Made by a program: the position numbers and the translations under genes. From Bacillota bacterium (GTDB lineage: Bacteria > Bacillota > Clostridia > Lutisporales > Lutisporaceae): 57,856 nucleotides of DNA. The stretch covers positions 1-57,856 of the forward strand of contig JAKPKE010000295.1 of NCBI GenBank assembly GCA_029553855.1, read 5' to 3'. The notes under the pieces are model-generated. The model made no database searches. It worked only from the letters and a program-made list of their open reading frames with translations, and was not told where the DNA came from. Numbering within the stretch: the first letter of the stretch is position 1; each line of letters opens with the position of its first letter. This document shows, in pieces, positions 26,437-35,967 of the stretch.

Positions 26437-26595
26437 AGGCACCTCACAATAATAGTACTTTGTATATAGATTATATCATGAAATATGACGGATTTTGCCG
26501 AATCTTTGTTGTATTCTCACATGTAAATTATTACAGTTTGTCGAAATAACGGGACATGTGGGTAAAGATTGGGGCTGTGACGCAAAAGGAGAAAA
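26437..26595. other. Short intergenic stretch before repeat copy C
   Basis: AT-rich sequence upstream of the lipoprotein gene, then a GC-richer stretch (from about 26550) leading into the repeat, including GCTGTGACGCAAAAGG. No gene is seen. Confidence 0.5.
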
Positions 26596-26860
26596 ATGCG
26601 ACACAGTTTGTGAATAACTCCGGCTGTAGTGGAAGTATGTCCTCCTCACCTTTCAAAGCCAGCAAAATCACTGGCGAGGGTCCCATCTCTGCGGGTCCGT
26701 CTGGTTATTTTGCCTGGCGGTATTCCCGTTCCGGGGTCAGTGAAAGGTTTCGTCAGAGATATCTTCCCCACGCCGGTATTTGCGTTCCATATAGGTGCCC
26801 TGATATACTATGCAATTCTCCCCAAGGGAATCAACAAACTTGAGGGCTGTTGCGTCGCAT
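26596..26860 (+). repeat. Structured dispersed repeat, copy C (complete)
   Basis: This is the only copy with both modules. The core 26596-26784 matches copy B (15915-16103). The right module 26802-26860 matches copy A (153-211). The ends can pair: ATGCGAC (26596-26602) with GTCGCAT (26854-26860), and AGTTTGT (26605-26611) with ACAAACT (26834-26840). The interior holds GCCAG-CAAAATCA-CTGGC. There is no plausible protein. It may be a non-autonomous mobile element or a structured RNA carried by one. Confidence 0.8.
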
Positions 26861-26915
26861 CATTCTCCAAATACGCAATAGTGTGAAAAAGCAGAAAGAA
26901 CTGTCCCTATTGCTT

Positions 26916-26962
26916 TATGAAAAAAAGTGCCGCAACTGCTTTTCAGGCAGTTTGCGACACTC
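26916..26962 (-). terminator. Intrinsic terminator of the PH-like membrane protein gene
   Basis: On the minus strand GTGTCGCAAACTGC pairs with GCAGTTGCGGCAC around a seven-base loop, followed by seven Ts. It begins directly after the stop codon of the gene at 26965 and before the repeat, so the repeat is insulated from it. Confidence 0.85.
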
Positions 26963-26964
26963 CT

Positions 26965-27498
26965 TCAGTCTTTATTTTCCATTATCTTTACGTGATATTT
27001 ACCCACTTCCATCATAAACCTGTCCTTAAGCTCCTCGCTATTTTCTACGAAGGATAGCGGAACCTTTTTTGCCCTGCTAAAGTTGATATCCAAATTAATA
27101 TCTTCTTTATCTAAAGACATTTTTATGACCTCGTCAAAAGGAAGCTTAGGTTTTACACCCTTTACGGTATAGCCCTTGCTGTACCTCTGTTTAACAAAAG
27201 CATAGATAAGATAGCTGCCTTCTTCAACACAATGCATCGCGCAAAGGGCTACATCCTCAAACCTAACAGTTGTCCTAGTAAAAGGCCTTACCACAACAAG
27301 CTTATTTTCATCAATTTTAATCTTCAACACCAGACCGCTGTATGCAAGAGGCGTGAACGCCAAAAGCAATGCAATAAAAAAATAAGTAAAAAAACCTTTC
27401 GGTATAAATAAATATATAGTTAAAACTAATGCAATAATAACTGATAACACAATCAAAGGCCCCTTTATAGCTGACCAGCGTCCCCTGTATTCAGTCAC
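26965..27498 (-). CDS. Membrane protein with PH-like C-terminal domain, unknown
   Basis: A 177-residue protein. Two hydrophobic helices lie at about 14-32 and 36-57, and the rest (about 58-177) looks like a beta-rich pleckstrin-homology-like fold, as in YdbT/YcxB or DUF5673-type proteins. No catalytic motif is seen. The start is GTG 27498 with AAGGAGGAG upstream. It has its own promoter at 27540-27568 and terminator, so it is a single-gene unit following the ATPase operon. Confidence 0.7.
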   Translation of the reverse strand: MTEYRGRWSAIKGPLIVLSVIIALVLTIYLFIPKGFFTYFFIALLLAFTPLAYSGLVLKIKIDENKLVVVRPFTRTTVRFEDVALCAMHCVEEGSYLIYAFVKQRYSKGYTVKGVKPKLPFDEVIKMSLDKEDINLDINFSRAKKVPLSFVENSEELKDRFMMEVGKYHVKIMENKD

Positions 27499-27539
27499 AG
27501 ACTTCTCCTCCTTAGCAATTCGTCGGATATTTATATTCT

Positions 27540-27568
27540 ATTATAAATAATCTAATCTGCTTAAGCAA
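27540..27568 (-). promoter_or_regulatory. Promoter of the PH-like protein gene
   Basis: On the minus strand TTGCTT, a 17-base spacer and TATAAT. It lies about 40 bases upstream of the GTG at 27498. Confidence 0.65.
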
Positions 27569-27602
27569 GAAAAAAGGAGGAATAATGTCTTATTTGTCTG
27601 CC

Positions 27603-28220
27603 TTAATGCTTTTTTTCGCTCTTTTTCTTTACCACTTTCAGCCTGAAAAAATCTTCCCTTTCACGCTCTTCCAACACTTCCATAATTTTGACCACTATTT
27701 CCTCATATTTAGGTATCTGTATATTCTGCAGAGCATTAGCCCTTTTCTGCGTCTTTTTCACTTCCATAGCCAGCTTGTATACCGAATCTTCAATTTCGGA
27801 AAGCTCATAAAGCAGCAGCTTAACTTCATGAAATTTCTGCACAGCCACATCAAGGGCCGTATTGGTATTATAAAAGCTGTAGTAGTGAGAAAGCTTTTCT
27901 TCAATGTGTTTTATTTCGGGTATTTCAACCCCCATAATACTTCTGCTGATTACCTCGAATCCCGACGCCTCAGATATTGACTGCGAAATCTGGTCCACAT
28001 TGCTGATACCCATTGTTATGTTTGCAGTCTGCAGGGCTTCATAGGCATCATGGAACACTACGGCTACCTTTTCCTGAATTCCTTCGGACCGTTCAATAAG
28101 GCCCATCATAGTCATAATAAGCACGTTTCTTTTTTTATCCAACAGCTCAAAGCCTTTTTTTGAAAGCTCAAGGGAGTTTCTGGCAGCCATAAGACTTGTT
28201 TTAGTATAAGTTATATCCAT
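27603..28220 (-). CDS. atpD: V-type ATP synthase subunit D
   Basis: A 205-residue central-stalk subunit. The N-terminal segment (TYTKTSLMAARNSLELSKKGFELLDKK) and the long helical C-terminus (LAMEVKKTQKRANALQNIQIP) are typical of V-type subunit D. It forms the rotor shaft in the A3B3 headpiece. I chose ATG 28220 because AGGAGGGAG is seven bases upstream; a frame extension into atpB has no such site. It is the last gene of the operon. Confidence 0.95.
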   Translation of the reverse strand: MDITYTKTSLMAARNSLELSKKGFELLDKKRNVLIMTMMGLIERSEGIQEKVAVVFHDAYEALQTANITMGISNVDQISQSISEASGFEVISRSIMGVEIPEIKHIEEKLSHYYSFYNTNTALDVAVQKFHEVKLLLYELSEIEDSVYKLAMEVKKTQKRANALQNIQIPKYEEIVVKIMEVLEEREREDFFRLKVVKKKSEKKH

Positions 28221-28224
28221 TATG

Positions 28225-29601
28225 TCACTCCCTCCTATAGTAATACTTCTCAAGCAGTTCCGGCTTGATCCTGTCAAGCTCTGCCCCCGGAAGTACCGTC
28301 AAAAGTTCCCACATAATATCTAATGTATCTTGCATGCTCCTGCTTTCGTCAAAGCTTTGATTAAGAAGCTTTTGCTCAAACTGCCTTCCAAACTCCATGT
28401 ATTTTTTGTCTATTTCAGAAATGTCATCCTCGCCGATTACCTGCGCCAGCGATCTTACGTCCTGAACGTGGGAATATGCGGAAAATACTTGGTTTGCAAC
28501 ATCGGGATGGTCTTCCCTGGTATAACCCTCCCCTATACTTTCTTTTTGCAGCCTGGATAAGGATGGTAGCACATTTACAGGCGGATAAATACTTTTCCGG
28601 TGGAGATCTCTGGAAAGTATAATCTGCCCTTCGGTTATAAACCCGGTAAGGTCAGGTATAGGGTGGGTTATGTCATCATTCGGCATTGTGAGAATAGGTA
28701 TCTGGGTTATGCTTCCTTTAGAGTCCTTCAGTGTTCCCGCACGTTCATAAAGGCTTGCCAGGTCGGAATATAAATATCCCGGGTATCCTTTTCTGGAAGG
28801 TACCTCCTCCCGGGACGCGGAAAGCTCCCTCAAAGCCTCGCTGTAACTGGTCATATTGGTCATTATTACAAGTATATGCATATTGTGTTCAAATGCCAAA
28901 TATTCCGCTGCAGTCAGCGCGCATCGGGGCGTAGTAATCCTCTCCACAATAGGGTCGTCTGCTAAGTTTATATACATTACCACCCTATTCGTAACTCCCG
29001 ACAGCTCAAAGCGCCTTCTAAAAAAATCAGCCTCGTCGTGCTTTATACCCATTGCGGCAAATACAACCGCGAAACTGCCTTCATCGCCTCCTGAAATTCT
29101 CGATTGCTTAATAATCTGTGCCGCAAGTTCGTTATGGGGCAGTCCGTCTCCTGAAAAAAGCGGAAGCTTCTGACCCCTTACAAGGGTAATAAGGCCATCT
29201 ATCGAGGAAATACCTGTTTCTATATAGTTTCTTGGGTACTTTCTTCCGACAGGGTTAATCGGACGTCCGTTTATGTCATTCTTCCTGTCTGAATAGAAAC
29301 CTGCTCCATCTATTGGTTCTCCGATACCGTTGAAGATCCTCCCTAATATATCCTTTGACAGGGATATCTCCATCGGTTTTCCGGTAAAAGCAACGCTGGC
29401 ATTATTAAGTGAAATGCCGGAGGTGCCTTCAAAAACCAGTATTATAACTTTATTACCGTCTATTTGGACTACCCTTCCTTTCTTATGCCCTCCCCCCTGC
29501 ACTTCTATTTCCACTACTTCGCCAAATACAGCCTCTTCGACCCCTTCAAGTATTATAAGGGGCCCTTCCGCCTTTTGCAGCTTTAAATACCTTAGCGTCA
29601 T
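28225..29601 (-). CDS. atpB: V-type ATP synthase subunit B
   Basis: A 458-residue regulatory headpiece subunit. The family segment [20 protein letters not shown] is followed by SGDGLPHNE, where the P-loop of subunit A is replaced, as expected for the non-catalytic B subunit. It starts at ATG 29601 and overlaps the stop codon of atpA by four bases (ATGA), so A and B are coupled for equal production. Confidence 0.97.
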   Translation of the reverse strand: MTLRYLKLQKAEGPLIILEGVEEAVFGEVVEIEVQGGGHKKGRVVQIDGNKVIILVFEGTSGISLNNASVAFTGKPMEISLSKDILGRIFNGIGEPIDGAGFYSDRKNDINGRPINPVGRKYPRNYIETGISSIDGLITLVRGQKLPLFSGDGLPHNELAAQIIKQSRISGGDEGSFAVVFAAMGIKHDEADFFRRRFELSGVTNRVVMYINLADDPIVERITTPRCALTAAEYLAFEHNMHILVIMTNMTSYSEALRELSASREEVPSRKGYPGYLYSDLASLYERAGTLKDSKGSITQIPILTMPNDDITHPIPDLTGFITEGQIILSRDLHRKSIYPPVNVLPSLSRLQKESIGEGYTREDHPDVANQVFSAYSHVQDVRSLAQVIGEDDISEIDKKYMEFGRQFEQKLLNQSFDESRSMQDTLDIMWELLTVLPGAELDRIKPELLEKYYYRRE

Positions 29602-31382
29602 TGTCCCTTCACCTCTTTGCCGTACATGCTTTCTAAACCGTCATAGAAGTTGTCGATCTCTTTTATCAATTCATCAAACATTTCAGGCTTATCTTCCGGA
29701 ATATTATATTTCATAGTTGTAATTTTATAAAATAGTTCATCGTTCTTAACCTTTGAAATCGGGGCACCTATTTTAACGCATTTATATGCCCTATCATACA
29801 CCCTGTCTATCACTCCAAGCATTTTATGCTGTTTTTTCAGTGACACATGGGCATCATTCTTATGGTAAGCATTTTGCTGAAGATAGCCTACTTTAATAAC
29901 CCTGGCTATTTCAAGTATTAACCGCTGGTCATCGGGAAGTATATCCTCCCCCACCAACTTGACAATTTCTATCAGCTTATCTTCCTCCTGAAGCAGCCTT
30001 AAGAGCTTTGCCCTAAGACTTAGCATATCGGGCGCTGCATTTTCTTCATACCAAGGGCTTAGATCGGCTATATACCCGCTGTAGGATCGCAGCCAATTAA
30101 TTGCGGGGTAATGTCTTTCATGGGCCAATGATTTGTCCAGGGCAAGGAATGTACTGACCACCCTTTTGGTATTCTGGGTGACAGGCTCCGAAAAATCTCC
30201 CCCTGCAGGTGATACCGCCCCTATTATTGTTATGGACCCGTCTCTCCCGCCCAGGGTCTCCACATCTCCGGCTCTTTCATAAAACTGGGCAAGTCTTGAA
30301 GGAAGGTAGGCCGGATATCCTTCTTCCGCAGGCATTTCTTCAAGTCTCCCGGATATCTCCCTTAATGCTTCGGCCCATCTGGAGGTAGAGTCGGCCATTA
30401 TCGCTATGTTATAGCCCATGTCCCTGAAATACTCGGCTATAGTTATTCCTGTGTATATTGACGCTTCCCTTGCTGCAACGGGCATATTGGATGTATTGGC
30501 TATAAGCACCGTCCTTTCCATAATGGATTTCCCGCTTCGGGGGTCGCTTATACCGGGAAAATCCTCAAGCACCTCTGTCATTTCATTTCCTCTTTCTCCA
30601 ACACCAATGTAGATTATTATATCTGCATCGCTCCATTTGGCAAGCTGGTGCTGAGTTATGGTTTTTCCTGTGCCGAATCCTCCCGGAATAGCCGCTGTAC
30701 CGCCTTTTGCCAAAGGAAAAAATGAGTCTATTACCCTTTGCCCTGTAATAAGGGGTTTTCCTATGGAATTTCTTCGGCTGACGGGGCGGGCATTTCTTAC
30801 AGGCCACAGCTGATACATTTTCAATTCATAAAACCCCTGTCCGCTTTCCAGCTTGACCAGCACATGTTCAATATTATAGCTTCCATTCTTTTCTGCAAAA
30901 ACTACCTTCCCTTCTGCATCCGGAGGAACCATCAATCTATGTTCCACAATTGCTGTCTCCTGGACTTTCGCATATATGCTCCCTGCCGAAAGCACATCCC
31001 CGACCCTTACAAGCACTTCCGCATCCCAAATTTTCTCCTCATCAATAGAGACCATTCCGACTCCCTCAGGGATAAACGCTTTGCTTTCTTCATACATTTT
31101 TTGCAGTGGGCGCTGGATTCCGTCAAATATATTTTTTATTATTCCGGGCCCTAACTTTACCGATAAAGGTCTCCCCGTAGGTACTATCCTCTCCCCTCGT
31201 GCAAGCCCTGCAGTCTCTTCATATACCTGTACGGTCGCGGTCTCCCTTTCAACAGAAATCACCTCTCCTATAAGCTGCTTGTTCCCCACCAGCACCATTT
31301 CCCTCATCTTAAGGTTTTCAGCGCCGCTAACTCGCACTACGGGGCCATTTATGTATGTAATTTTTCCGCTTTTTTCATCCAT
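29598..31382 (-). CDS. atpA: V-type ATP synthase subunit A (catalytic)
   Basis: A 594-residue catalytic subunit. The P-loop is GGFGTGKT near residues 231-238. The family-specific non-homologous insertion is present (about 110-190), and [17 protein letters not shown] follows. It hydrolyses or makes ATP in the A3B3 ring. ATG 31382 has GAGGTG seven bases upstream and matches the conserved start ([20 protein letters not shown]); an in-frame start six codons earlier overlaps atpE and is less likely. Confidence 0.97.
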   Translation of the reverse strand: MDEKSGKITYINGPVVRVSGAENLKMREMVLVGNKQLIGEVISVERETATVQVYEETAGLARGERIVPTGRPLSVKLGPGIIKNIFDGIQRPLQKMYEESKAFIPEGVGMVSIDEEKIWDAEVLVRVGDVLSAGSIYAKVQETAIVEHRLMVPPDAEGKVVFAEKNGSYNIEHVLVKLESGQGFYELKMYQLWPVRNARPVSRRNSIGKPLITGQRVIDSFFPLAKGGTAAIPGGFGTGKTITQHQLAKWSDADIIIYIGVGERGNEMTEVLEDFPGISDPRSGKSIMERTVLIANTSNMPVAAREASIYTGITIAEYFRDMGYNIAIMADSTSRWAEALREISGRLEEMPAEEGYPAYLPSRLAQFYERAGDVETLGGRDGSITIIGAVSPAGGDFSEPVTQNTKRVVSTFLALDKSLAHERHYPAINWLRSYSGYIADLSPWYEENAAPDMLSLRAKLLRLLQEEDKLIEIVKLVGEDILPDDQRLILEIARVIKVGYLQQNAYHKNDAHVSLKKQHKMLGVIDRVYDRAYKCVKIGAPISKVKNDELFYKITTMKYNIPEDKPEMFDELIKEIDNFYDGLESMYGKEVKGQ

Positions 31383-31386
31383 TACC

Positions 31387-32013
31387 CTACACCTCGTCAA
31401 ATCTGCGGGATATACTGTTTCCTATCAGCTCACGCTTTTCTTCAATCAAGGATTTTAATGTGTAGTCGATTTGAATTTCATGCTTGCTATCCTCTGCATA
31501 AAATCCCCCAATAATATTTTGTTCCGCTTCCTTCATCTGACACCTGCCGTTAAGTTTTCCGGAGGCTATATCCTGTCTGATGAACCCGCTTAGCTCTTCT
31601 AGATCCCTTTTTGTAAAATATAGCTCTATTAAATTGGCATTTTCAAAAACCTCAGCTGTCTTGCGAAGACTTTTTGAAAGATATTCCCTATAACCCTCTT
31701 CCGACACATAGTCCTCGGCCTCCCGCACTATCAGCCCTATTATTTGGTCGATAAACTGCTGTTTCTTAATTAGCAGCTGATGATAACCCTTTACCCGTAC
31801 TTTTTCAACAAGCTGCTTTTTCTCTTTTTCTGCCTTTTTCTCCGCCTCTTCTGCGATACGGTTTTTCTCGTCCCCTACTTCCCGTATAAGCCTGCTTTTT
31901 TCCCGCTCAAAATTTCTTATTATCTGATTTTTCTTTTCGGAAGCAGATTCTTTTATATCTCTGAATATTATGCTTCTAAAAAGTTCTATTTTATCTTTAA
32001 CCGAAACTGTCAA
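31387..32013 (-). CDS. atpE: V-type ATP synthase subunit E
   Basis: A 208-residue peripheral-stalk subunit. The first 110 residues are a long Lys/Glu-rich helix (EAEKKAEKEKKQLVEK) that pairs with subunit G/H, and the rest is a small globular domain contacting subunit B. It starts at TTG 32013 with GAGGTGAC upstream. Its stop codon lies four bases before atpA. Confidence 0.88.
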   Translation of the reverse strand: MTVSVKDKIELFRSIIFRDIKESASEKKNQIIRNFEREKSRLIREVGDEKNRIAEEAEKKAEKEKKQLVEKVRVKGYHQLLIKKQQFIDQIIGLIVREAEDYVSEEGYREYLSKSLRKTAEVFENANLIELYFTKRDLEELSGFIRQDIASGKLNGRCQMKEAEQNIIGGFYAEDSKHEIQIDYTLKSLIEEKRELIGNSISRRFDEV

Positions 32014-32024
32014 AGCTTGTCACC

Positions 32025-32333
32025 TCAAATTTTCAAACCTATAGACTCTTTAATATAGTTAGTTATATAATCACTTCTGCGTCTCTCCCCATGCCTGTCG
32101 GGCACAATTGTAACAATTGGCCCGGTCATATCCAGCCTTAATGTCTTGATCTCTTCCGGAATTTTTTCCGCCAATAGTTCAGTAACCAGCAGCACCCCAA
32201 TATCCTTACTGCTGCACGCTTCATGCAAGGCGGCAAGTATCTCGTCCTTTTCGTGGACTACTATCCCCTTTATCCCTGCAAGCCTCATCCCCGTCAGGGT
32301 ATCCACATTGTCGCTTAACAAAAAAAACTTCAC
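32025..32333 (-). CDS. atpF: V-type ATP synthase subunit F
   Basis: A 102-residue central-stalk subunit. The order of segments LLSDNVDTLTGMRLAGIKG, GVLLVTELLAEKIPEEI and TGPIVTIVPDR is typical. It starts at GTG 32333, with AAGGATG about eight bases upstream. In many operons F follows C; here it lies between K and E. Confidence 0.92.
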   Translation of the reverse strand: MKFFLLSDNVDTLTGMRLAGIKGIVVHEKDEILAALHEACSSKDIGVLLVTELLAEKIPEEIKTLRLDMTGPIVTIVPDRHGERRRSDYITNYIKESIGLKI

Positions 32334-32375
32334 ACTATCAACATCCTTTATGTGTTACCAACCCTCACTTTTATT

Positions 32376-32795
32376 TCAGAACCTTCCCAGTATCATTATT
32401 GAAACAATTAATCCATAGATTGCTATGCCCTCTGCTAAGCCGACAAATATCAGGGTTTTTCCAAGTATCCTCGGGTCTTCCGATACAGCCCCCAATGCTG
32501 AAGAGCCCACTGCACCGACTGCATATCCGGCCCCAATTGTAGCCAGCCCCGTAGAAAGGCCTGCGGCTATAAAACCCATTCCGGAGGCGGAGCTGCCTTC
32601 CTGTGCCGCATGTACGATGTCAGGAACAAGAATGAATAGAAACAGGGTTATCAGGAACACATAAGAAGCTATATTTATCCCTAGAATATTCCTGATCTTT
32701 CTTTTATTCATCTCTCCCTTCGTGCGGTAAATTATTATCCCCAAACCTATTGTAAATACAACTATTCCAACTGCAATCCCTAATATTATTTGCAT
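32376..32795 (-). CDS. atpK: V-type ATP synthase subunit K (membrane c ring)
   Basis: A 139-residue proteolipid with four membrane helices: two unrelated-looking N-terminal ones (about 3-23 and 41-61) and a c-type hairpin (about 72-98 and 111-137). The ion-binding carboxylate is Glu122 in FVGLAEGIAIYGL. By eye alignment with sodium-type c subunits, the Gln of the first hairpin helix is replaced by Ala89 (GAGY) and the Ser/Thr after Glu by Gly123. That suggests proton rather than sodium specificity, with low certainty. ATG 32795 has AGGAGG upstream. Confidence 0.95.
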   Translation of the reverse strand: MQIILGIAVGIVVFTIGLGIIIYRTKGEMNKRKIRNILGINIASYVFLITLFLFILVPDIVHAAQEGSSASGMGFIAAGLSTGLATIGAGYAVGAVGSSALGAVSEDPRILGKTLIFVGLAEGIAIYGLIVSIMILGRF

Positions 32796-32920
32796 TTTTA
32801 TGCCTCCTGATAATAATGATTTATTCCTGCTTAACAGGCAACACTATTCTTCCCTTCAACAGAGCAGTTGTTAACCGCTTCCTATATTCCGGATTCCCAC
32901 ACCTTGCCTGATATTAGAAG
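32796..32920. other. Spacer of about 125 bases inside the ATPase operon
   Basis: This gap between atpI and atpK is the largest in the operon. It has no coding sequence and no strong hairpin that I can see. It may carry an RNA processing site or a strong translation signal for the abundant K subunit. Confidence 0.4.
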
Positions 32921-34903
32921 CTAATGGCCGGCAGCCTTATCCCCTTCATTAAACAGGCTTGCCGGTCTATACTCAATCCCATAGCCTGAGTAATATCTGC
33001 TGAATAACTCATAATATTCAAGTCTGAGACTTTGTATAAAAACAATAAGTCCTTCCAGCCCTATGATAATAATGTTTCCAATCACAAGGACTATGATGCC
33101 TCCCCCCTTAGAGTTCATCATCCCCGCCATAGTGGCGAAAGCAATATACAATCCTGCATGGTTAAGTGCAAAAGCGCCCACCCTGACAAAGGATATTATA
33201 TTTGATGCAACTGAAAGTACAGTCTCTACCATCCCGAAACCGGCCTCTATATAATAATTCCCCGGGGACTCCTCGTGGAGCCTGTGTCCTGTAATGATAC
33301 CAGCCAATGGCCTTTTAAACACCATGACAAGCAATAGCACTGCCATTATTCCTAAAAGCAGACCTATGCTGACAGTTAGCCTGCCCGTAACTTTCCCCAA
33401 TATGCTGATTATCAGAGTCAGAAAAAAAAGAAAACCTGCCAGTCCTTCGCGGCCAAACAACCCTTCCTCTATGTCTTTGGAGTTATAATGGTTTGCCAAA
33501 CCATACACATAGCTTATGGTAATAAACATTACGCCCAATACCAAAGCACCTGCAAGCATTGTATTAATATTTGCCATGGGTCTTATTACCAATGGCTCTA
33601 TCAGTTCCTCAGACCCAAAAACACTTCCATACAATACTCCAAATATCATAGAGCTTACCCCAAGCCTTGCCAATATTCCTCCAAAGTCTTTACTTGTCGT
33701 CTTATAGCTTATAATTAAGCCACCCAATAGAATAATAAATCCCTGCCCTAAGTCCCCAAACATTGCCCCAAAGAGTAATAAATACGAGGCTGCGAAAAAT
33801 GGTGTAGGATCCTTCTCTCCGTAATTAGGCATGCCATACATGCTTATAAGCAACTCAAAAGGTTTGAATATCAGATTGTTTTTCATCTTTGTGGGAGGAA
33901 CCTGCCCATTCCTGCGATTTTCAACATTGTCGGCTATGAACAATATGCTGTCACCGAAGTATTGCCTGAGTTCTTTATTAATTCTGCCGCATTCACTTTC
34001 GGGTACAAATCCTATCATAAAAAACATGCTTTGCCCCAAAGCAGTTTCCTCTCTCACCTTTTCCGCCTTTTTTTCCAGTTCAAGCAATGTATATGCCCTT
34101 CCTGCCATATTGCTGTACTTTTTACCAAGATCTATAATGGACTTCTCCAGCTCCTCAACCTGCCTTTTTTCTTCCTGTATCCTTTCCTGCATCTGCTTTA
34201 TTACAGCCTTTATTGTTCCGCAGTATTTTCTGGGCAGTTCAAGTTCCCTGCAATTTAAAGATGCAAAAATCCTTTCAGCATCCTCCTCCAGGCTCTTGGG
34301 GGTAACTGCGGCAATTACAGCATCTCCTTCCTCAACCGATATAAAATAAACCGCGGAGGGTACATTTTCAATGTTAAGCTTCAGCTTATTCAGGTTATCT
34401 TTGGGGAGTACAAACAGTTTGAATCTTAAAAAGTGCATATTATTTATATCTTCTATTCTTAATTCTGTGTCCTTAAGATACCCCAGATTGTCCAGATAGT
34501 ATTGAAGTCTCCCGATATTGGCTGTCCTTTCCCTGATATCTTCGGAAATACCCCTGAAGCTGTCGTATACCCCTCTTAATTCTTTCATTATGCCTTCAAA
34601 ATCATCTCCAATGCTTAAATACGCCTTGTTTATATCAGTCCCAAGGCTGAAAAGCTTCTGAAAGAACTTTATCACTGCTTCATCCGCGGAAAAATCCTTT
34701 TTGCTGACATATGGCCTGAGCTGTGCCAACTCCTTTAGAGCATTCATATTCTCCCGGGAAGCTGAAAGATTCAGACTATTGGTGTTCAACTCTGATAAAG
34801 CATTTAGCATTTGGATGCTGCCGTTTATCACAACCATTCGCGAAACCCTGTCCAAATCCTTATACTCCCCTATTATACAGACTGTTTTCATTTTCTCTAT
34901 CAA
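32921..34903 (-). CDS. atpI: V-type ATP synthase subunit I (a subunit)
   Basis: A 660-residue stator subunit. The first 350 residues are a cytoplasmic domain with coiled-coil parts, and the rest holds seven or eight membrane helices. The key region near residues 545-600 (GNYYIEAGFGMVETVLSVASNIISFVRVGAFALNHAGL) has the conserved arginine that faces the c ring. I suggest a TTG start at 34903 since GGGGAGG lies nine bases upstream; an in-frame GTG at 34921 would put that site inside the coding sequence. It overlaps the end of atpC by 44 bases. Confidence 0.9.
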   Translation of the reverse strand: MIEKMKTVCIIGEYKDLDRVSRMVVINGSIQMLNALSELNTNSLNLSASRENMNALKELAQLRPYVSKKDFSADEAVIKFFQKLFSLGTDINKAYLSIGDDFEGIMKELRGVYDSFRGISEDIRERTANIGRLQYYLDNLGYLKDTELRIEDINNMHFLRFKLFVLPKDNLNKLKLNIENVPSAVYFISVEEGDAVIAAVTPKSLEEDAERIFASLNCRELELPRKYCGTIKAVIKQMQERIQEEKRQVEELEKSIIDLGKKYSNMAGRAYTLLELEKKAEKVREETALGQSMFFMIGFVPESECGRINKELRQYFGDSILFIADNVENRRNGQVPPTKMKNNLIFKPFELLISMYGMPNYGEKDPTPFFAASYLLLFGAMFGDLGQGFIILLGGLIISYKTTSKDFGGILARLGVSSMIFGVLYGSVFGSEELIEPLVIRPMANINTMLAGALVLGVMFITISYVYGLANHYNSKDIEEGLFGREGLAGFLFFLTLIISILGKVTGRLTVSIGLLLGIMAVLLLVMVFKRPLAGIITGHRLHEESPGNYYIEAGFGMVETVLSVASNIISFVRVGAFALNHAGLYIAFATMAGMMNSKGGGIIVLVIGNIIIIGLEGLIVFIQSLRLEYYELFSRYYSGYGIEYRPASLFNEGDKAAGH

Positions 34904-35963
34904 TGTTTTTCGCCTCCCCACGGAACTTTCTGATAATATATTTTTGTGCCTGATCTGCAGGTATCTTATATCTTATGGTCTCTATAATAGAGATAATATC
35001 CCTTACCTCAAAATCCAGAAATGTTATATATGCAAATGCGCTTATAATAGAAAGACTATTGCTTTTCACCAATGCTTTAAGCTCATAATATATAAACCTC
35101 TCCATCCTTCTCTCCATGTATATATCAGTGGTTTCATCACTCTTAAACATGAAGCTGTAATTAGTGGCCTTTATAATTTCATTGAACTCTTCAAGGTTTT
35201 TTGAATAGCATAACCCCTTTAGCAGGCTGAAGTCCAGTCTGAACCCGATATTAATGGTGTAGTTCAACAGCTCCTCCGGGCTAAACCTGTAAAACTTAAT
35301 ACCTCTGTATATCCATTGTATATTCAGCAGATCGGCTATAATCCCCTGGGCATGCCGCAATATTTCCATATCCTTCCCGGAAAGTTTGCTCCATTTCTTC
35401 TGTAGTATATTGTAGTAAGACATATCTAAAACCATTTCAAATCTGAAAGGATTCTCAGTGATATTTCCATCCGCTAAAGGTATTAAGAATTTATAAAACT
35501 CAGAGCCTTTAAGTGAAAATATTATATCCCTTATACCTTTGGCTTCAAAAACTTTGTTAGTGTCTATTCCGCTGTATTTTCCTATAAAAGCACTGTTCCT
35601 GTAATCCGCCGCATCTTTTCCGTTATATACAGCCCTTGCAACCTCCTTCAACTCCCCTATTTCATATTTGGCATAAAGGGTATTTATGAAATCTTTGTAA
35701 GCTCCCGTAAAGTAATGGGTTATTCTGTCTATATTCTTTACCATGCTCTGTTTAATCAGATTTTCCAACACGCCCCTATGGATATCTTCTATTTTAATAC
35801 CGGCAAGGATTTCGGAGTAGGCAGTCCTTTCCTTAAGGTATCTCGCAACTTCTGCTACCGATTCCAGGCCGAGGAGGGATGCATAATCCTCATCTTTAAG
35901 AAATTCTTTCTCCATTGCCTTTATCTTGGTATTGACAGCGGCAAATCTGGTGACATTGTCCAT
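34860..35963 (-). CDS. atpC: V-type ATP synthase subunit C (d subunit)
   Basis: A 367-residue helical socket subunit that joins the central stalk to the membrane ring. The AINTKIKAMEKEFL-type N-terminus (AVNTKIKAMEKEFLKDEDY) and repeated three-helix pattern fit the family. I chose ATG 35963 because AGAGGT lies upstream; an ATG six codons earlier has no site. In the usual order this gene lies after E; here it precedes I. Confidence 0.9.
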   Translation of the reverse strand: MDNVTRFAAVNTKIKAMEKEFLKDEDYASLLGLESVAEVARYLKERTAYSEILAGIKIEDIHRGVLENLIKQSMVKNIDRITHYFTGAYKDFINTLYAKYEIGELKEVARAVYNGKDAADYRNSAFIGKYSGIDTNKVFEAKGIRDIIFSLKGSEFYKFLIPLADGNITENPFRFEMVLDMSYYNILQKKWSKLSGKDMEILRHAQGIIADLLNIQWIYRGIKFYRFSPEELLNYTINIGFRLDFSLLKGLCYSKNLEEFNEIIKATNYSFMFKSDETTDIYMERRMERFIYYELKALVKSNSLSIISAFAYITFLDFEVRDIISIIETIRYKIPADQAQKYIIRKFRGEAKNIDRENENSLYNRGV

Positions 35964-35967
35964 TGCA

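Noticed and set aside
26596-26860. Group II intron, omega-RNA or tmRNA identity for the structured repeat
   Set aside because: I looked for the domain V pattern and GTGCG start of group II introns, tag-peptide features, and a TnpB/IscB gene; none was found.
26556-26886. Repeat copy C as a protein-coding gene
   Set aside because: Two overlapping plus-strand frames exist, but copy B has other frame disruptions, no ribosome site is seen, and substitutions show no codon pattern.
27585-27980. Plus-strand frame with GGAGGAATAATG start
   Set aside because: The ribosome-site-like sequence is chance; the frame is antisense to atpD and Phe/His-rich without family features.
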